Shown: positions 9,418-22,196 of the stretch, piece by piece | Numbering within the stretch: position 1 is the first letter of the stretch | Layout: each line of letters begins with the position of its first letter | Assembly (NCBI GenBank): GCA_024639885.1 | Contig: JAHEGD010000004.1 | Location: forward strand, 335,545 to 399,544 | Source: Porticoccaceae bacterium | Lineage (GTDB): Bacteria > Pseudomonadota > Gammaproteobacteria > Pseudomonadales > Porticoccaceae | Length of the DNA: 64,000 nt | Reading direction: 5' to 3' | The notes under the pieces: model-generated | The model's input: the letters and a program-made list of their open reading frames with translations, nothing else | Databases searched by the model: none | Told to the model about the DNA's origin: nothing | Made by a program: the position numbers and the translations under genes

Positions 9418-10606
9418 TGATGCGCACGTACTCGTAGGTGAGGTCACAGGTCCACACCGTCTCGCTGACAGATCCGCGGCCCAGATCAATGCCGATGGCA
9501 ATATCTTCTGCCGCCATCGCCTGCTGGCCGGCCGCCTCGGTATAGCTGGCGGCGCGGCCACCCTGCTCGACAATGGTGACGCCGTTGAGCGTGACGGAGA
9601 TTTTATCTACCGCCAACGCCTCGATACCAGCGCGCCCGACCGCGGCTAAAATACGCCCCCAGTTGGGGTCGCTGGCGGCCAGCGCAGTCTTGACCAGTGG
9701 CGACTCGGCCACCGCATAGGCGCCGGCCAGCGCTTCGTCGATAGTGGCGGCACCACTGACCGTGACTGCGACAAACTTGCTCGCCCCCTCGCCGTCGCGA
9801 ATGATCGACTGGGCCAACTCAACCATCAATGCGTTGAGCTCGGCGGCAAACTCGGCGACGTTGTCGGCACTGACTGCCACCCCGGCGCGGCCACTGGCCA
9901 CCAGCACCACCGCGTCGTTGGTCGAAGTGTCGCTGTCGACCGTGATGCGATTGAACGAACCTTCGGCCGCCTCGCGGAGCAGGCTCTGCAGTAGTGGCGC
10001 TGCGATCTGTGCGTCGGTCGCCACATAGCCGAGCATAGTCGCCATGTTCGGCTTAATCATCCCCGAGCCCTTGCAGATGCCGGTGATAGTCACTGTGCTG
10101 CCATCGAGCTGGAACTGGCGGCTGGCGGCTTTAGGGCGGGTGTCGGTGGTCATGATCGTTGAAGCCGCAGTCAACCAGCCCTCCTCACTGAGATCGGCGA
10201 TGGCGCTCGGCAGTGCCGCCGTCAATTTATCGACAGCGAGGTGCTCGCCGATCACCCCGGTCGAGAACGGCAGTACTTCGCTGCTGGCGACAGCCGCCAG
10301 CGCGGCTACCGCGTCACAGCTGGCCTGCGCCGCCTGCAGGCCGAGCTCACCAGTGCCGGCATTGGCGTTGCCAGTGTTGACCAGCAGGTAGCGCGGGGCC
10401 GCCGCGGCCAGGTGCTGCTTGGCAACTTGTACCGGCGCGGCGCAAAAGGCGTTGCGGGTAAACAACGCCGCGACACTGCTGGCGGGGTCTAGTTCTATCA
10501 GCAGGGTGTCGCGGTGGTTGGGCTTTTTAATCCCCGCCATGGCACTGCCGAGGCGAACCCCAGCGACGCGATGCAGGGTGGCTAACTGCGCTGAACCGGT
10601 GGCCAT
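9398..10606 (-). CDS. argJ: bifunctional glutamate N-acetyltransferase/amino-acid acetyltransferase ArgJ
   Basis: GSGMIKPNMATMLGYVATDA, SFNRITVDSDTSTNDAVVLVASG; SD AAGGAGAG before ATG 10606. Confidence 0.95.
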   Translation of the reverse strand: MATGSAQLATLHRVAGVRLGSAMAGIKKPNHRDTLLIELDPASSVAALFTRNAFCAAPVQVAKQHLAAAAPRYLLVNTGNANAGTGELGLQAAQASCDAVAALAAVASSEVLPFSTGVIGEHLAVDKLTAALPSAIADLSEEGWLTAASTIMTTDTRPKAASRQFQLDGSTVTITGICKGSGMIKPNMATMLGYVATDAQIAAPLLQSLLREAAEGSFNRITVDSDTSTNDAVVLVASGRAGVAVSADNVAEFAAELNALMVELAQSIIRDGEGASKFVAVTVSGAATIDEALAGAYAVAESPLVKTALAASDPNWGRILAAVGRAGIEALAVDKISVTLNGVTIVEQGGRAASYTEAAGQQAMAAEDIAIGIDLGRGSVSETVWTCDLTYEYVRINAEYRT

Positions 10607-10623
10607 CACACTCTCCTTGACGC

Positions 10624-13377
10624 TTAAATGCGCCCGTGGCACTGCTTGTATTTTTTACCCGAGCCACACGGGCAGGGGTCGTTGCGGCCAACCTTGGGGC
10701 CGGGCCGGGTGACCGGTGCAGCACTGGCCGCGGCCGGCTGGTCGGGCTCGCTCAGCGCCGAACTTTCGGCGTGCTGGTAGCTGGCCCGCGCCGCCTGCTC
10801 GCGACGCTCTGCCTCGACGCGATCGAGGTCGTTGCCCTCGGCTATTTTGATATGGCTTAAAAACTTGATCGTCTCGTACTTAATGTTGTCGAGCAGCTGG
10901 CCAAACAGCTCAAACGACTCGCGCTTGTACTCCTGCTTGGGGTTCTTCTGCGCGTAAGCGCGCAGGCCGATACCCTGGCGGAGCTGGTCCATATTGGCCA
11001 AATGCTCCTTCCATAGATTGTCGAGCACCTGCAGCATTACCTGCCGCTCAACCTCGCGGATCTGCTCTGCGTAGGCGGCGTAGCGCTGCTGGTAGTCGCT
11101 TTCGGCCTGGGCGATCAATCGCTCGCGCAGTGCCTCTTCGTCAAAGCGCTGATCCTCGTCCAGCCACTGGGCAACCGGCGCCTGAAGCCCGAACTCAAGC
11201 TCGAGCGCACGCTCTAGCCCTTCGACGTCCCACTGCTCTTCCAGGCTCTGCGGCGGTACGTAGGCAGAGATGCAGCGGTCGATCACATCGCTGCGCACCG
11301 AGCTGATGATGGTGGAGATATCGCCATCTTCGAGCAGGTCGTTGCGCTGCTGATAGATCACCTGACGCTGGTCGTTGGCGACATCGTCGTACTCCAGTAG
11401 GTGTTTGCGAATATCGAAGTTGCGCCCCTCTACCTTGCGCTGGGCTTTGACGATAGCGTTGGTGACCATGCGATGCTCGATCGCTTCACCCTGCTCCATG
11501 CCCATCGCGCGCATCATATTTTTAATCCGGTCAGAGGCGAACAGCCGCATCAGCGGGTCCTCTAGCGACAGATAAAAACGCGAGTAGCCGGGGTCACCCT
11601 GGCGACCGGCACGGCCGCGCAGCTGGTTGTCGATACGCCGCGACTCGTGGCGTTCGGTGCCGATGATATGCAGGCCTCCGGCCTCGATCACCTGCTGCTG
11701 GCGCTGCCGCCACTCTTCGCGAAGGGTGGCAAGCAGCTCCTCGCTGGGGTTATCGAGCGCTTTGATCTCTGCCTCGACATTGCCGCCGAGGACAATATCG
11801 GTACCGCGACCAGCCATGTTAGTGGCGATCGTCACCGCCCCGGGGCGACCCGCTTCAACAATAATGCCGGCCTCGCGCTCGTGCTGCTTGGCGTTCAGCA
11901 CGCTGTGTTTTATCTTCGCCTCATCGAGCGCTTTGGAGAGCCGCTCTGAGCTGTCGACCGATGCAGTGCCGACCAACACCGGCGCACCCTTGCCGGTCAA
12001 CTCGACGATCTCTTCGATAACCGCTTGGTACTTCTCGTCTTCGGTGAGGAAAATCAGGTCATTCATGTCGACCCGCGCCACCGCGACGTTAGTCGGAATC
12101 ACTACCACCTGCAAACCGTAAATCTGGTGGAACTCATAGGCCTCGGTATCGGCGGTACCGGTCATACCGGCCAGTTTGTCGTAGAGCCGGAAGAAATTTT
12201 GGAAAGTGGTCGAGGCCATGGTCTGGCTCTCTTGCTGAATCTCCAGCCCCTCTTTGGCCTCGATCGCCTGGTGCAGCCCCTCAGAGAGGCGGCGGCCGGG
12301 CATGGTGCGGCCGGTGTGCTCATCAATCAGCACCGCCTCGCCATTCTGGACAATGTACTCGACATCGCGCTGGAACAGATGGTGCGCCTTGAGTGCAGCC
12401 AATACGTGGTGGAGCAGATTGAGGTTGGCCGGCTGGTAGAGGCTCTCGTCCTCGGGTAGCAGCCCCTCGCCGATCAGGATCGATTCGATTTTTTCGTGGC
12501 CCGCTTCGGTCAGCTCGATCTGGCGCAGCTTCTCGTCGACCACAAAGTGGCCATCATTTTCCGGCTGCTCGTCTTCGCCGAGCATCACCCGGTCAAGCAG
12601 CTGCACCTGGGCGTTCATACGTTTGTAGAGCGCCGAGCTGTCTTTGGCGGCACCGGAGATAATCAGTGGGGTGCGCGCCTCATCGATCAGAATCGAATCG
12701 ACCTCGTCGACCACCGCGAAACCGAGCTTGCGCTGCGACTTCTCTTCAAGGCGCAGCGCCATGTTGTCGCGCAGGTAGTCAAAGCCGAACTCGTTATTGG
12801 TTCCGTAGGTGATGTCGGCGGCGTAGGCGTCGCGCCGTCCGCACGGCTCCATCTCGCCGATCGCCGGGTCAAACAGGAATGAGTTGGCCGTGCCGCCGCC
12901 GCGGTAGGACTGAATCACGCCAACCGATAGACCGAGCGCGGCGTAGAGCGGCGCCATCCAGCCGGCGTCGCGCTTGGCCAGGTAGTCATTGACCGTCACG
13001 ACATGAACGCCGTCGCCGCTCAGCGCATTGAGATAGACCGCCGCGGTGGCCACCAGCGTTTTACCCTCACCGGTGCGCATCTCGGCGATCTTACCCTCGT
13101 GGAGCACCAGCGCACCGATCAACTGAACATCAAAGTGGCGCAGACCGAGCACTCGGGTAGACGCCTCACGGACGGCGGCGAACGCCTCCGGCAGCAGGGT
13201 GTCGAGCGTCTCGCCGGCCGCCAACCGCTGCTTAAACTGATCGGTAGTGGCGCGCAGCGCGCTGTCGTCGAGCGCGCTGTAGACGTCGGTAAAGCTATTG
13301 ACCTTGTCGACGGTTTTACGCATCCGGCGCAGCTCGCGGTCATTTTTATTGCCAAAGATTTTTCGTAACAGATTCAT
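10624..13377 (-). CDS. secA: preprotein translocase subunit SecA
   Basis: [27 protein letters not shown]..., [42 protein letters not shown]-terminal SEC-C zinc motif [19 protein letters not shown]. Confidence 0.97.
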   Translation of the reverse strand: MNLLRKIFGNKNDRELRRMRKTVDKVNSFTDVYSALDDSALRATTDQFKQRLAAGETLDTLLPEAFAAVREASTRVLGLRHFDVQLIGALVLHEGKIAEMRTGEGKTLVATAAVYLNALSGDGVHVVTVNDYLAKRDAGWMAPLYAALGLSVGVIQSYRGGGTANSFLFDPAIGEMEPCGRRDAYAADITYGTNNEFGFDYLRDNMALRLEEKSQRKLGFAVVDEVDSILIDEARTPLIISGAAKDSSALYKRMNAQVQLLDRVMLGEDEQPENDGHFVVDEKLRQIELTEAGHEKIESILIGEGLLPEDESLYQPANLNLLHHVLAALKAHHLFQRDVEYIVQNGEAVLIDEHTGRTMPGRRLSEGLHQAIEAKEGLEIQQESQTMASTTFQNFFRLYDKLAGMTGTADTEAYEFHQIYGLQVVVIPTNVAVARVDMNDLIFLTEDEKYQAVIEEIVELTGKGAPVLVGTASVDSSERLSKALDEAKIKHSVLNAKQHEREAGIIVEAGRPGAVTIATNMAGRGTDIVLGGNVEAEIKALDNPSEELLATLREEWRQRQQQVIEAGGLHIIGTERHESRRIDNQLRGRAGRQGDPGYSRFYLSLEDPLMRLFASDRIKNMMRAMGMEQGEAIEHRMVTNAIVKAQRKVEGRNFDIRKHLLEYDDVANDQRQVIYQQRNDLLEDGDISTIISSVRSDVIDRCISAYVPPQSLEEQWDVEGLERALELEFGLQAPVAQWLDEDQRFDEEALRERLIAQAESDYQQRYAAYAEQIREVERQVMLQVLDNLWKEHLANMDQLRQGIGLRAYAQKNPKQEYKRESFELFGQLLDNIKYETIKFLSHIKIAEGNDLDRVEAERREQAARASYQHAESSALSEPDQPAAASAAPVTRPGPKVGRNDPCPCGSGKKYKQCHGRI

Positions 13378-13477
13378 TGTGTAACTCTTTATAGGGCCGG
13401 GGTAACTGTCGGCAGGGAGAGAGCGGGCTGGGTAGCCGCAGCGCAGCGCCGCGGTGGCGCAAAACAACCGAGCGGCG

Positions 13478-14416
13478 TTAGCGCGGGGTCTGCTGCAGGT
13501 AGGTGGCGGGGTCGACGGCGCGGCCGTCGCGCAACACCTCAAAGTGTACATGTGGGCCGGTCGAGCGGCCGGAGCTGCCCACTTCGGCGATCGATGCACC
13601 TTTGACAACCGGGTCGCCAACCTCGACTAGGTTGCTCTGGTTGTGGGCGTAACGGGTGACAACGCCAGCGCCGTGGTCGATTTCGACCATACTGCCGTAG
13701 CCGTAGCGCGGTCCGCTGTAAGTGACCACGCCAGAGGCGACCGCCACCACGGCGGTACCGGCGCGGGCGGCAAAGTCGACGCCGTTGTGAAAGCGTTCGT
13801 CACCCAAAAACGGGTCAGTGCGAACCCCGAACGGCGACGAGAGCCAGCCGCTGGCGACCGGCTTGCCGGAGAGCGTTGTGCGGCGCTGCCACTGCTGGTC
13901 GGCGAGAATCTGTTGCAGCGCGCCCAGCTGAGTTGCGCGGTCAGCCAGCTGCTCGGCGAGTACTGCCAGCTGGCTCTCTACCGGCTTGGCGTGGCTGCCG
14001 CCCGCGGCCCGCAGCAGGGTGCCGCCGACACCGGGCTGGGCGCTGAAGTCAAACTCGTTGGCGGCGATACCGCCGATGTCGACCAACTGCTCGCCGAGCG
14101 CATCGAGCCGCAGCAGCCGCGCGCGCAGCTCGGCCAACTTGGCAGAAACGCTCTGCAGCTGGCGCTGTTGATCTTGGCGCAACTTAGCCAGCTGGCGCTG
14201 GTCTGCATCGACCCCGTCGCGGAGCTCCGCCAGCTCGCGGGTCAACCGGTTCTCCCAGCGGCTATCGCTAGCTTGTGCGCCTATCCAGCTGCCGATCGCC
14301 AGCGGCACACCGACCAGACAGAGCGACAGCACCAGCTTGGAGAGCGGGCTGGCCAGCCCGTTGAGCTCCTGCCAGCTGCGCTGCAGCTGTATCAATGTGG
14401 GGTTGGTAAATTTCAC
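13478..14416 (-). CDS. M23-family peptidoglycan metallopeptidase (LytM domain)
   Basis: [51 protein letters not shown]...[24 protein letters not shown] start at 14416. Confidence 0.9.
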   Translation of the reverse strand: MKFTNPTLIQLQRSWQELNGLASPLSKLVLSLCLVGVPLAIGSWIGAQASDSRWENRLTRELAELRDGVDADQRQLAKLRQDQQRQLQSVSAKLAELRARLLRLDALGEQLVDIGGIAANEFDFSAQPGVGGTLLRAAGGSHAKPVESQLAVLAEQLADRATQLGALQQILADQQWQRRTTLSGKPVASGWLSSPFGVRTDPFLGDERFHNGVDFAARAGTAVVAVASGVVTYSGPRYGYGSMVEIDHGAGVVTRYAHNQSNLVEVGDPVVKGASIAEVGSSGRSTGPHVHFEVLRDGRAVDPATYLQQTPR

Positions 14417-14424
14417 TGCGCCGC

Positions 14425-15327
14425 CTAGCCGGCCAACCGGTAGGCGATGGGTGCGCTGCTGGCGTCGTCGTAACTGACAAACTCCCAGCACTCTGGGGCC
14501 GCTAATAGCGCCCGCACCAAATCGTTGTTGAGGCCGTGGCCCGACTTCACGGCGCGGTACTCACCGATCACCGAGTGCCCGAGCAGGTAGAGATCGCCAA
14601 TCGCGTCGAGAATTTTGTGTTTAACAAACTCATCTTCGCTGCGCAGCCCCTCTTCGTTGAGGATCGACTCGCGGTCGACTACCACGGCGTTGCTGAGGTT
14701 ACCGCCGCGCACCAAGCCAACCGAGCGCAGGTATTCGATCTCGTGCATAAAGCCGAAGGTGCGGGCGCGGCTGACCTGCTCGATAAAGGTCTCGGTCGAG
14801 AAGTCGACCGCTGCGGTGAGGCCACGATCGCGGAAAACCGGGTGGTCGAATTCAATTTCAAAATTTAACTTAAAACCGTCGTAGGGGGTGAAGCTGGCCC
14901 ACTTGCCCTCTTGCTCGACGCGCACCTCGCGGAGGATTCTTATAAACTTCTTGGCCGCTGGCTGCTCGACAATACCGGCCGCCTCAATGAGAAAGACAAA
15001 CTCGGCGGCACTGCCGTCCATGATCGGCACTTCCACCGCTGACAGCTCGACAATCACGTTGTCGATACCAAACCCGGCCAGTGCCGACATCAGGTGCTCG
15101 ACCGTCGAGACCCGGGCATCGCCATTAAACAGTGAGGTAGACAAGGTGGTGTCGCCGACCCGATCGGCGCGGCCAACGATATCGACCGGCGGCACTAGGT
15201 CGCTGCGCCGAAAAATGATGCCACTGTCGACCGCTGCTGGGCGCAGCGCGAGGTAGACCTTTTCACCGGAGTGAAGGCCAACGCCGGTGGCGTGAACGGT
15301 CTGTTTTAGTGTGCGCTGCAAAAGCAT
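14425..15327 (-). CDS. lpxC: UDP-3-O-acyl-N-acetylglucosamine deacetylase
   Basis: [63 protein letters not shown]. Confidence 0.97.
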   Translation of the reverse strand: MLLQRTLKQTVHATGVGLHSGEKVYLALRPAAVDSGIIFRRSDLVPPVDIVGRADRVGDTTLSTSLFNGDARVSTVEHLMSALAGFGIDNVIVELSAVEVPIMDGSAAEFVFLIEAAGIVEQPAAKKFIRILREVRVEQEGKWASFTPYDGFKLNFEIEFDHPVFRDRGLTAAVDFSTETFIEQVSRARTFGFMHEIEYLRSVGLVRGGNLSNAVVVDRESILNEEGLRSEDEFVKHKILDAIGDLYLLGHSVIGEYRAVKSGHGLNNDLVRALLAAPECWEFVSYDDASSAPIAYRLAG

Positions 15328-15456
15328 CGGGTCTGCTCAAAATTTGACCGCGCAATGGTAGCAGACCACCCACTCAGCGCCAAGGTAATTGCGTGAGGCG
15401 CAAACGCTGATGGGTGGCCTAAAACTGCCTTATTTAGGGCGCTCGGCGCCCCCGAC

Positions 15457-16644
15457 TCAGTCGGCTTGGCGGCGCAAAAACGCCGGTACATCGAGAAAGT
15501 CATGGTCGAGTTCAGGTGCTGCCGACAGTTCTGTGGCAACCGCCACTGACCCGCTGCGACCACCGGCCGCGCGGATACCGGCCGGACGGTCGAGCTGCGA
15601 GTAATCGGGCAGCCCCTCTTTGGTGACCGGCGGTGCGGTCGCGCCACCCTGAATCACTTTGCTCGGCCCCGTCTTGGCCACCGGCGGCATCAAGCCTGTC
15701 GCCACCACGGTGACGCGCAGCTGGTCGCTGATCTCTGGGTTGAATACGCTGCCGACAATAATGGTCGCGTCTTCATCGGCAAACTGGCGAACGGTGTCGC
15801 CGACCTGCTCAAACTCGCCCAGTGTCAGATCGTAGCCGCTTGTGATATTGACCAAGATACCGCGCGCACCCTGCAGGTCGACATCTTCCAGTAGCGGGCA
15901 GCGGATCGCCGCTTCGGCGGCCACTTCGGCGCGGTCTGGGCCGCTCGCCGAGCCGGTGCCCATCATCGCCATACCCATTTCAGACATTACGGTACGCACA
16001 TCGGCAAAATCGACGTTGATCAGGCCATCGAGCAGAATCAGGTCGGTAATGCCTTGCACGGCTCCGTCGAGCACACCGTTAGCCTGCTTGAACGCCTCGA
16101 TCACGGTCATGTCTTTACCGAGCACCTGCAGCAACTTCTCGTTGGGGACAATGATCAGTGAATCGACACGCTCTTTAAGCATGGCGACCCCCTCTTGGGC
16201 GATCGCCATCCGCTTGCGACCCTCAAAGGCGAACGGACGGGTGACCACGCCGACGGTGAGAATGCCCATCTGCTTGGCGACTTCGGCAATGACCGGCGCG
16301 GCGCCGGTACCGGTACCACCACCCATGCCAGCGGTGATGAACACCATATCGGCACCGTCGAGCGCCTGAGCGATGCGGTCTTTGTCCTCAAGCGCGGCCT
16401 GGCGGCCGATCTCGGGGTTGGCGCCAGCGCCGAGCCCCTTGGTGAGGCCGGAGCCGAGCTGCAGCACGGTTGCGGTCTCTAGGTCGTTGAGCGACTGCGC
16501 ATCGGTGTTGGCACAGATAAAGTGCACCCCCTCGATACCGCCTTCGATCATGTGGCGGACGGCGTTACCGCCACCACCACCGACACCGACCACCTTGATC
16601 ACGGCATTTTTTGGAACGTCATCTACCAGTTCGAACATACTCAT
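15457..16644 (-). CDS. ftsZ: cell division GTPase FtsZ
   Basis: KVVGVGGGGGNAVRHMI, GGGTGTGAAPVIAEVAK tubulin signature, C-terminal LDVPAFLRRQAD. Confidence 0.98.
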   Translation of the reverse strand: MSMFELVDDVPKNAVIKVVGVGGGGGNAVRHMIEGGIEGVHFICANTDAQSLNDLETATVLQLGSGLTKGLGAGANPEIGRQAALEDKDRIAQALDGADMVFITAGMGGGTGTGAAPVIAEVAKQMGILTVGVVTRPFAFEGRKRMAIAQEGVAMLKERVDSLIIVPNEKLLQVLGKDMTVIEAFKQANGVLDGAVQGITDLILLDGLINVDFADVRTVMSEMGMAMMGTGSASGPDRAEVAAEAAIRCPLLEDVDLQGARGILVNITSGYDLTLGEFEQVGDTVRQFADEDATIIVGSVFNPEISDQLRVTVVATGLMPPVAKTGPSKVIQGGATAPPVTKEGLPDYSQLDRPAGIRAAGGRSGSVAVATELSAAPELDHDFLDVPAFLRRQAD

Positions 16645-16706
16645 AGTCTTACCCTCTTGTTGCGCCTCAATAAAACGTTAATGAAAATTACCCAATAAAA
16701 AATTTG

Positions 16707-17948
16707 TTAAACCCCACCCTGAAACCAACTCTTCAGCTTGCCCCAGCCGCTCTCGCCAGAGCCGGTGCTGCCTTTGCGACGGCGCTTGCCACTCTGCGCT
16801 TGGCGCTTGGCACCGTAGTGCAGCAGGCCGACACCGGTCGCATAAATCGGGTTATTGACGATATCCGACAGGCCGACCACCGACTGCGGGGTACCGATCC
16901 GCACCGGCATGTGAAAAATCTCTTCGGCGAGTTCGACAGCCCCCTCCATCTTGGCGGTACCACCAGTGATCACCAGCCCCGCAGCGATCAGCTCTTCAAA
17001 GCCACTGCGGCGCAGCTCTGACTGAATCAGCGTGAACAGCTCCTCGTAGCGCGGCTCCACCACCTCGGCCAGTGCCTGGCGAGAGAGCGAGCGCGGTTGG
17101 CGGTCGCCGACGCTCGGCACTTTGATGGTCTCATCGGCACCGGCCAGTTTGGCGAGTGCACAGGCGTACTTAATTTTTAGCTCTTCGGCGTGCGGCGTCG
17201 GGGTGCGCAGCGCCATCGCGATATCGTTGGTGACCTGATCGCCGGCAACCGGGATCACCCCGGTGTGACGAATCGCACCGTCGGTGTAGATGGCGATGTC
17301 GGCCGTGCCGCCGCCAATGTCGACAATCGCCACGCCGAGCTGCTTCTCGTCGTCAGTCAGCACCGCGTGGGCCGAGGCGAGCTGCTCGAGAATCACCTCC
17401 TCCACCTCTAGGCCGCAGCGACGGATACACTTCTTGATGTTCTGCACCGCGTTGGCCGCACAGGTCACCAGATGCACCTTGGCCTCGAGCCGAACGCCAG
17501 ACATGCCGATCGGCTCGCGGACACCCTCTTGGTTATCGATGATGTACTCCTGCGGCACCACATGGAGGATCTCTTGATCGGCCGGGATAGCGACCGCGCG
17601 CGCTGCATCGATGACTCGCTCGATGTCCAGCTCCTGCACCTCGCGGTCTTTGATGGCGACAATGCCGTGCGAGTTGAGGCTGCGAATGTGCGACCCGGCG
17701 ATGCCGGCATAGACCGAGTGAATTGAGCAGCCGGCCATCAGCTCGGCCTCTTCGATCGCGCGCCGAATCGAGTCGACGGTCGCTTCAATATTGACTACCA
17801 CGCCCTTTTTAAGGCCGGTCGACGGCGCCATACCGGTGCCGACAATCTCCAACTCGCCGGCGTCGCCGAGTGCGGCCACTATCGCCACCACCTTGGAGGT
17901 GCCTATGTCGAGTCCGACGATCATGTTGTCACTTGTTGAGCTTGCCAT
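16707..17948 (-). CDS. ftsA: cell division protein FtsA
   Basis: MIVGLDIGTSKVVAIVA, VDIGGGTADIAIYTDGAIRHT, C-terminal amphipathic helix. Confidence 0.97.
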   Translation of the reverse strand: MASSTSDNMIVGLDIGTSKVVAIVAALGDAGELEIVGTGMAPSTGLKKGVVVNIEATVDSIRRAIEEAELMAGCSIHSVYAGIAGSHIRSLNSHGIVAIKDREVQELDIERVIDAARAVAIPADQEILHVVPQEYIIDNQEGVREPIGMSGVRLEAKVHLVTCAANAVQNIKKCIRRCGLEVEEVILEQLASAHAVLTDDEKQLGVAIVDIGGGTADIAIYTDGAIRHTGVIPVAGDQVTNDIAMALRTPTPHAEELKIKYACALAKLAGADETIKVPSVGDRQPRSLSRQALAEVVEPRYEELFTLIQSELRRSGFEELIAAGLVITGGTAKMEGAVELAEEIFHMPVRIGTPQSVVGLSDIVNNPIYATGVGLLHYGAKRQAQSGKRRRKGSTGSGESGWGKLKSWFQGGV

Positions 17949-17952
17949 CTCG

Positions 17953-18729
17953 CTACCCTCTGCCAATAAACTGTTGTTCGGGCGTCGCCACCCGGTTGCT
18001 AATTTTTACTGCCGCCGCGTCGCGCCAGGCCACCGCCGCCCCGTTCGGGTAGCGCAGATCAACCGTCGCCAGCTGGTCGGCATAGCGGTATAGCTGGGCC
18101 GCCCAGATCGCGTTAAAGCGCCGCAGCTTGGCTGCCAGCTGGGTGCGGCCAAGCGCGATCACCACACCGCTGCGGGTGGTTAACTGCCAGCCGCCGCGAC
18201 GGTCACGATTGAGCTCGGCGACACTCAAGCCGCTGCGCTGCAACAGGCTGGCCAGCAGCTGGTAGCTGGCCACCAACTCGGCGGCGCTATCGGCATCGCC
18301 ATTGAGCAGTGGCAACTCGGCGAGCTTGTCGCTCGGTGGCGTCTGCAGGGGCTGGCCGGCATAGTTGAGAAAGCCGCGATCGCCCCAGCGCGCCACCGGG
18401 CGCTGCTCGGTTACCTCGACCTCGAGCTGGGCCGGCCAGCGCCGGCGCAGTTGGACCTGCTCTATCCACGGGTCTGACTCCAACCGGTCGCGCACGGCCA
18501 GCAGGTCGATACTCAAAAAACCGCCGTCAATGTAGCCGGCTAGCTGCGCCTGCAGCGCGTCGCGCTCCAGATAGCGCAGCTCACCGCTGATCACCAAGCT
18601 CGTAAACGGCCGGTCCAGCTGCTGGTAGAAGCGCCCGGCGCCTATTAGCAGCAGCGCCAATAGCAGTGCCGCCAGCGCCAGTGCCAACCACTGACCAACC
18701 CGATAGAGCCAGACGCTTAGCGCACTCAC
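17953..18729 (-). CDS. ftsQ: cell division protein FtsQ
   Basis: single TM + POTRA-like region DPWIEQVQLRRRWPAQLEVEVTEQRPVARWGDRGFLN; dcw position. Confidence 0.93.
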   Translation of the reverse strand: MSALSVWLYRVGQWLALALAALLLALLLIGAGRFYQQLDRPFTSLVISGELRYLERDALQAQLAGYIDGGFLSIDLLAVRDRLESDPWIEQVQLRRRWPAQLEVEVTEQRPVARWGDRGFLNYAGQPLQTPPSDKLAELPLLNGDADSAAELVASYQLLASLLQRSGLSVAELNRDRRGGWQLTTRSGVVIALGRTQLAAKLRRFNAIWAAQLYRYADQLATVDLRYPNGAAVAWRDAAAVKISNRVATPEQQFIGRG

Positions 18730-19667
18730 GGGGCCACCTCACCGCGTTCGCTGAGGGTGGTCGCCAAGATCGCCATCACCAACTGTGCGAAGTCGATCCC
18801 CTCGGCCTTGGCGGCCATCGGCACCAAGCTGTGGTCGGTCATGCCCGGCACGGTGTTGACCTCCAACAGCTGCGCTGCGCCGCTCTCGTCACACATTAAA
18901 TCGACCCGTCCCCAGCCGCTGCAGCCAACTGCATCAAAGGCCGCCAGCGCCAACGCCCGAAACTGCTGTTCGCGCTCGGCGCTGATGGGCGCCGGACAGT
19001 GGTAGCGGGTCTGGTCGGAGAGGTATTTTGCCGAGTAGTCGTAAAACGCCCCTGCCACTTCAATTTGAATTGCCGGCAGCACCCGGCGGCCGACTACGGC
19101 GACGGTGTACTCGGCACCGCTGAGCAGTTGCTCGGCGAGCACCTCGGTGTCGTAGTGCGACGCCGCCCGCCACGCCTGTTCGAGCTGCTCGGCGGTAGTG
19201 GCGCGAGCCATGCCGATACTCGAGCCCTCGCAGGCCGGCTTGACCATCGCCGCACCGCCCAGATAGGCGAGCGTCTCGGCCCAGTGGGTAGTCGCCGACA
19301 GCGTGGCAAAGTTGGCGGTCGGCAGACCGACACCGCGCCACAACTGCTTGCAGCGGACCTTATCCATCGCCAGCGCCGAAGCGAGCACACCGCTGCCGGT
19401 ATAGGGCAGGCCGAGCCAGTCGAGCAGCCCCTGCACCGCACCGTCTTCGCCGCCCGGGCCGTGCAGCGCGATGAATACGCGATCGAAACCGCCCGCAGTC
19501 AAGCTGCCGGCGAGACCACGGCCGCAGTCGATCGGGGTCACATCGACCCCTTCGCCGCGCAGTGCCGCGAGCACCGCCGCGCCGCTTTTCAGCGATACCT
19601 CGCGCTCGGCAGACTGGCCGCCGTAGAGCAGTGCTACGCGGCCAAATTGCGCTACTAACCCGCTCAT
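18726..19667 (-). CDS. ddlB: D-alanine--D-alanine ligase
   Basis: [70 protein letters not shown]. Confidence 0.96.
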   Translation of the reverse strand: MSGLVAQFGRVALLYGGQSAEREVSLKSGAAVLAALRGEGVDVTPIDCGRGLAGSLTAGGFDRVFIALHGPGGEDGAVQGLLDWLGLPYTGSGVLASALAMDKVRCKQLWRGVGLPTANFATLSATTHWAETLAYLGGAAMVKPACEGSSIGMARATTAEQLEQAWRAASHYDTEVLAEQLLSGAEYTVAVVGRRVLPAIQIEVAGAFYDYSAKYLSDQTRYHCPAPISAEREQQFRALALAAFDAVGCSGWGRVDLMCDESGAAQLLEVNTVPGMTDHSLVPMAAKAEGIDFAQLVMAILATTLSERGEVAP

Positions 19668-21103
19668 AGCGGCTGCTCCTGAGCGCCGTGGCCAATCGCC
19701 TTGGCGAGCTCTGCGACCAACTTAGAGACACTGCCCGCGCCCTGGGTTATCACCATGTCACCGTCACGCAGCAGGCTGTCGAGCAGCGCCGGTACGGCGT
19801 CGATACCGTCGGCGACTATCGGGTCGATACGCCCGCGCTGGCGGATGCTGGCGGCCAACTGGCGGCTTCCGATACCGGGCAGCGGCTCTTCACCGGCGCT
19901 GTAGACTTCTAGCAGAATCAGCAAATCGACCTGCTCCAGCACGGCGACAAAGTCGTCGTAGAGATCGCGGGTGCGACTGAAGCGGTGCGGCTGGAAGACC
20001 ATCGCCAAGCGCCGCTGCGGCCAGCCGGCTCGAGCCGCGGCGATAGTGGCGCGCAGCTCGGTCGGGTGGTGACCGTAGTCGTCGACCAGCATCGCCGCAC
20101 CGGCCGCCAACGGATAGTCGCCGTGGATCTCAAACCGCCGGCCGACCCCGGCAAAACCGGCCAAGCCCGCCAAAATGGCGCTATCGGCAATCTGCTCGTC
20201 GCTGGCGACTGCGATCGCCGCTGTCGCGTTGAGTGCGTTGTGACGGCCGGGCAGCTGCAACTCTACTGCCAGCGGCGCCAGCGGCGCCGGCCGGGTGACC
20301 GTGAAGCGGCTGGTATTGGCGGTCAGCACTAGGTCACTAATCTGGTAGTCGACCCCGTCGCTAAAGCCGTAGCTCAGCAGCGGCCGGCCGATCTGCTCTT
20401 GCAGGGCGGCCAGCACCGGGTCGTCACCACAGATCACCGCCAGCCCGTAGAAAGGCAGATTGTGCAAAAACTCGACAAAGGTGCGGTGCAGACGCTGCTC
20501 ATCAAAGCCGTAGGTCTCCATGTGGTCGGGTTCGATATTGGTCACCACCGCCACCATCGGCTGCAAGTGCAGGAACGAGGCGTCGCTCTCGTCTGCCTCG
20601 GCAACCAAATAGCGGCTGCCACCGAGCTGGGCGCCGCGGCCCGCCGAGTTGACCCGGCCGCCGATAATAAAGGTGGGATCGCAGCCGCCGGCGGCAAAGA
20701 TTGCCGTGATCAGGCTGGTGGTGGTGGTCTTGCCGTGGGTGCCGGCGACCGCAATCGAGTAGCGGTAGCGCATCAGCTCGGCGAGCATCTCGGCGCGGCG
20801 CACGACCGGTATTTTGGCGCTGCGGGCGGCGCTGATCTCGAGATTGTCGTCGCCGATCGCCGACGACTGCACGACCACATCGGCGCCGTCGATCTGGGCG
20901 GCGCGGTGGCCGATATTAATCTGGCAGCCGACCTCGCGCAGGTGCGCGACCGCGGCGCTATCGCTGCTGTCCGAGCCCGAGATGGCGTAACCGAGATTGC
21001 AGAGCACTTCAGCGATACCCGACATACCACTGCCGCCGATACCCACAAAATGGATTCGACGAATGCGGCGCATCTCAGGCGCGTTGAAGGGCTTATCGGG
21101 CAT
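19664..21103 (-). CDS. murC: UDP-N-acetylmuramate--L-alanine ligase
   Basis: [44 protein letters not shown]; inner start ATG 21103. Confidence 0.96.
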   Translation of the reverse strand: MPDKPFNAPEMRRIRRIHFVGIGGSGMSGIAEVLCNLGYAISGSDSSDSAAVAHLREVGCQINIGHRAAQIDGADVVVQSSAIGDDNLEISAARSAKIPVVRRAEMLAELMRYRYSIAVAGTHGKTTTTSLITAIFAAGGCDPTFIIGGRVNSAGRGAQLGGSRYLVAEADESDASFLHLQPMVAVVTNIEPDHMETYGFDEQRLHRTFVEFLHNLPFYGLAVICGDDPVLAALQEQIGRPLLSYGFSDGVDYQISDLVLTANTSRFTVTRPAPLAPLAVELQLPGRHNALNATAAIAVASDEQIADSAILAGLAGFAGVGRRFEIHGDYPLAAGAAMLVDDYGHHPTELRATIAAARAGWPQRRLAMVFQPHRFSRTRDLYDDFVAVLEQVDLLILLEVYSAGEEPLPGIGSRQLAASIRQRGRIDPIVADGIDAVPALLDSLLRDGDMVITQGAGSVSKLVAELAKAIGHGAQEQPL

Positions 21104-22196
21104 TGGCGACCTCAACACAGATAGTGGCGATCCGCGCAGCGGCGCCGGGCTTGGCCAGCTCGCGGGCGCGCAGCGCCATGCCGAGCCGCGAATCGCTGGA
21201 GCTGGCGAGGGTTTTGAGCTGGTTGGCAAGTCGCTCGGCGGTCAGGTCGCGCTGCTGGAAAAGTAGTGCCGCGCCAGCTTGGCTGAGCAGTTCGCCATTG
21301 CGAGTCTGGTGGTCGTCGATGGCGTAGGGGAACGGCACCAAAATGGCGCCGACACCGGCCGCGGTGAGCTCGGCAACGGTCAGTGCGCCGGCCCGGCAGA
21401 CCGCATAGTCGGCCCAGCGATAGGCTTTCGCCATGTCATCGATATACGGCTCGACGGTCGCCTCGACAGCGAGCTCTGCGTAGCGCTGGCGGGTCTGCTC
21501 GCAGTGGGCGGCGCCGGTCTGATGCCAGACCTCGGGGCGCTCATCGTCGGTCAGCAGCGCCAGCGCGCGCGGCAGCAGCTGGTTTAGTGCCAGCGCGCCG
21601 CGGCTGCCACCCAGCACCAGCAGGCGGGCGCGACCGTGGCGCTGGGCCAGCCGCTGATTGGGGCCGGCGATCGCGGCGATCTCATCGCGGACCGGGTTGC
21701 CGAGCCATTCGCCGCCGGCGATCGCGGCCGGGAAGCCGAGCAGCACGCGCTGGGCGAACTTAGCCACGTAGCGGTTGGTGGTGCCGGCGACGGCATTTTG
21801 CTCGTGCAACACCACCGGGATTTTTAGCAGTTTAGCCGCCAGCGCACCGGGGCCAGAGGCGAACCCGCCCATACCCAACACCACACTGGTGCGGCTGGCG
21901 AGCAGCTGGCGACGCGCCGCCAGCACGGCATTGACCAGCAGCCACGGTGCTTTCAGCAAAGTGACTAGGCCGCGGCCGCGCACCCCTTCGATGGCCAGCT
22001 TGTGCAGGGTGATGCCGGCCGCCGGGACCAGCTTCGCTTCGATACCGGCACCGGTGCCAAGCCACTCAACGGCGACGCCGCGAGCCTGCAGCTCGGCGGC
22101 GACCGACAGCGCGGGAATCACATGGCCACCGGTACCGCCGGCCATAATCATGACCCGCGGCGCTTTACTCGCTTCACTGTGAACTGGGTTAGACAT
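21093..22196 (-). CDS. murG: UDP-GlcNAc--lipid I GlcNAc transferase MurG
   Basis: [54 protein letters not shown]. Confidence 0.96.
   Translation of the reverse strand: MSNPVHSEASKAPRVMIMAGGTGGHVIPALSVAAELQARGVAVEWLGTGAGIEAKLVPAAGITLHKLAIEGVRGRGLVTLLKAPWLLVNAVLAARRQLLASRTSVVLGMGGFASGPGALAAKLLKIPVVLHEQNAVAGTTNRYVAKFAQRVLLGFPAAIAGGEWLGNPVRDEIAAIAGPNQRLAQRHGRARLLVLGGSRGALALNQLLPRALALLTDDERPEVWHQTGAAHCEQTRQRYAELAVEATVEPYIDDMAKAYRWADYAVCRAGALTVAELTAAGVGAILVPFPYAIDDHQTRNGELLSQAGAALLFQQRDLTAERLANQLKTLASSSDSRLGMALRARELAKPGAAARIATICVEVANAR

Noticed and set aside
13643-14428. 261-aa plus-strand ORF
   Set aside because: Antisense shadow of the M23 peptidase/lpxC region; composition is typical of GC-rich shadow frames and no family motif is recognisable.
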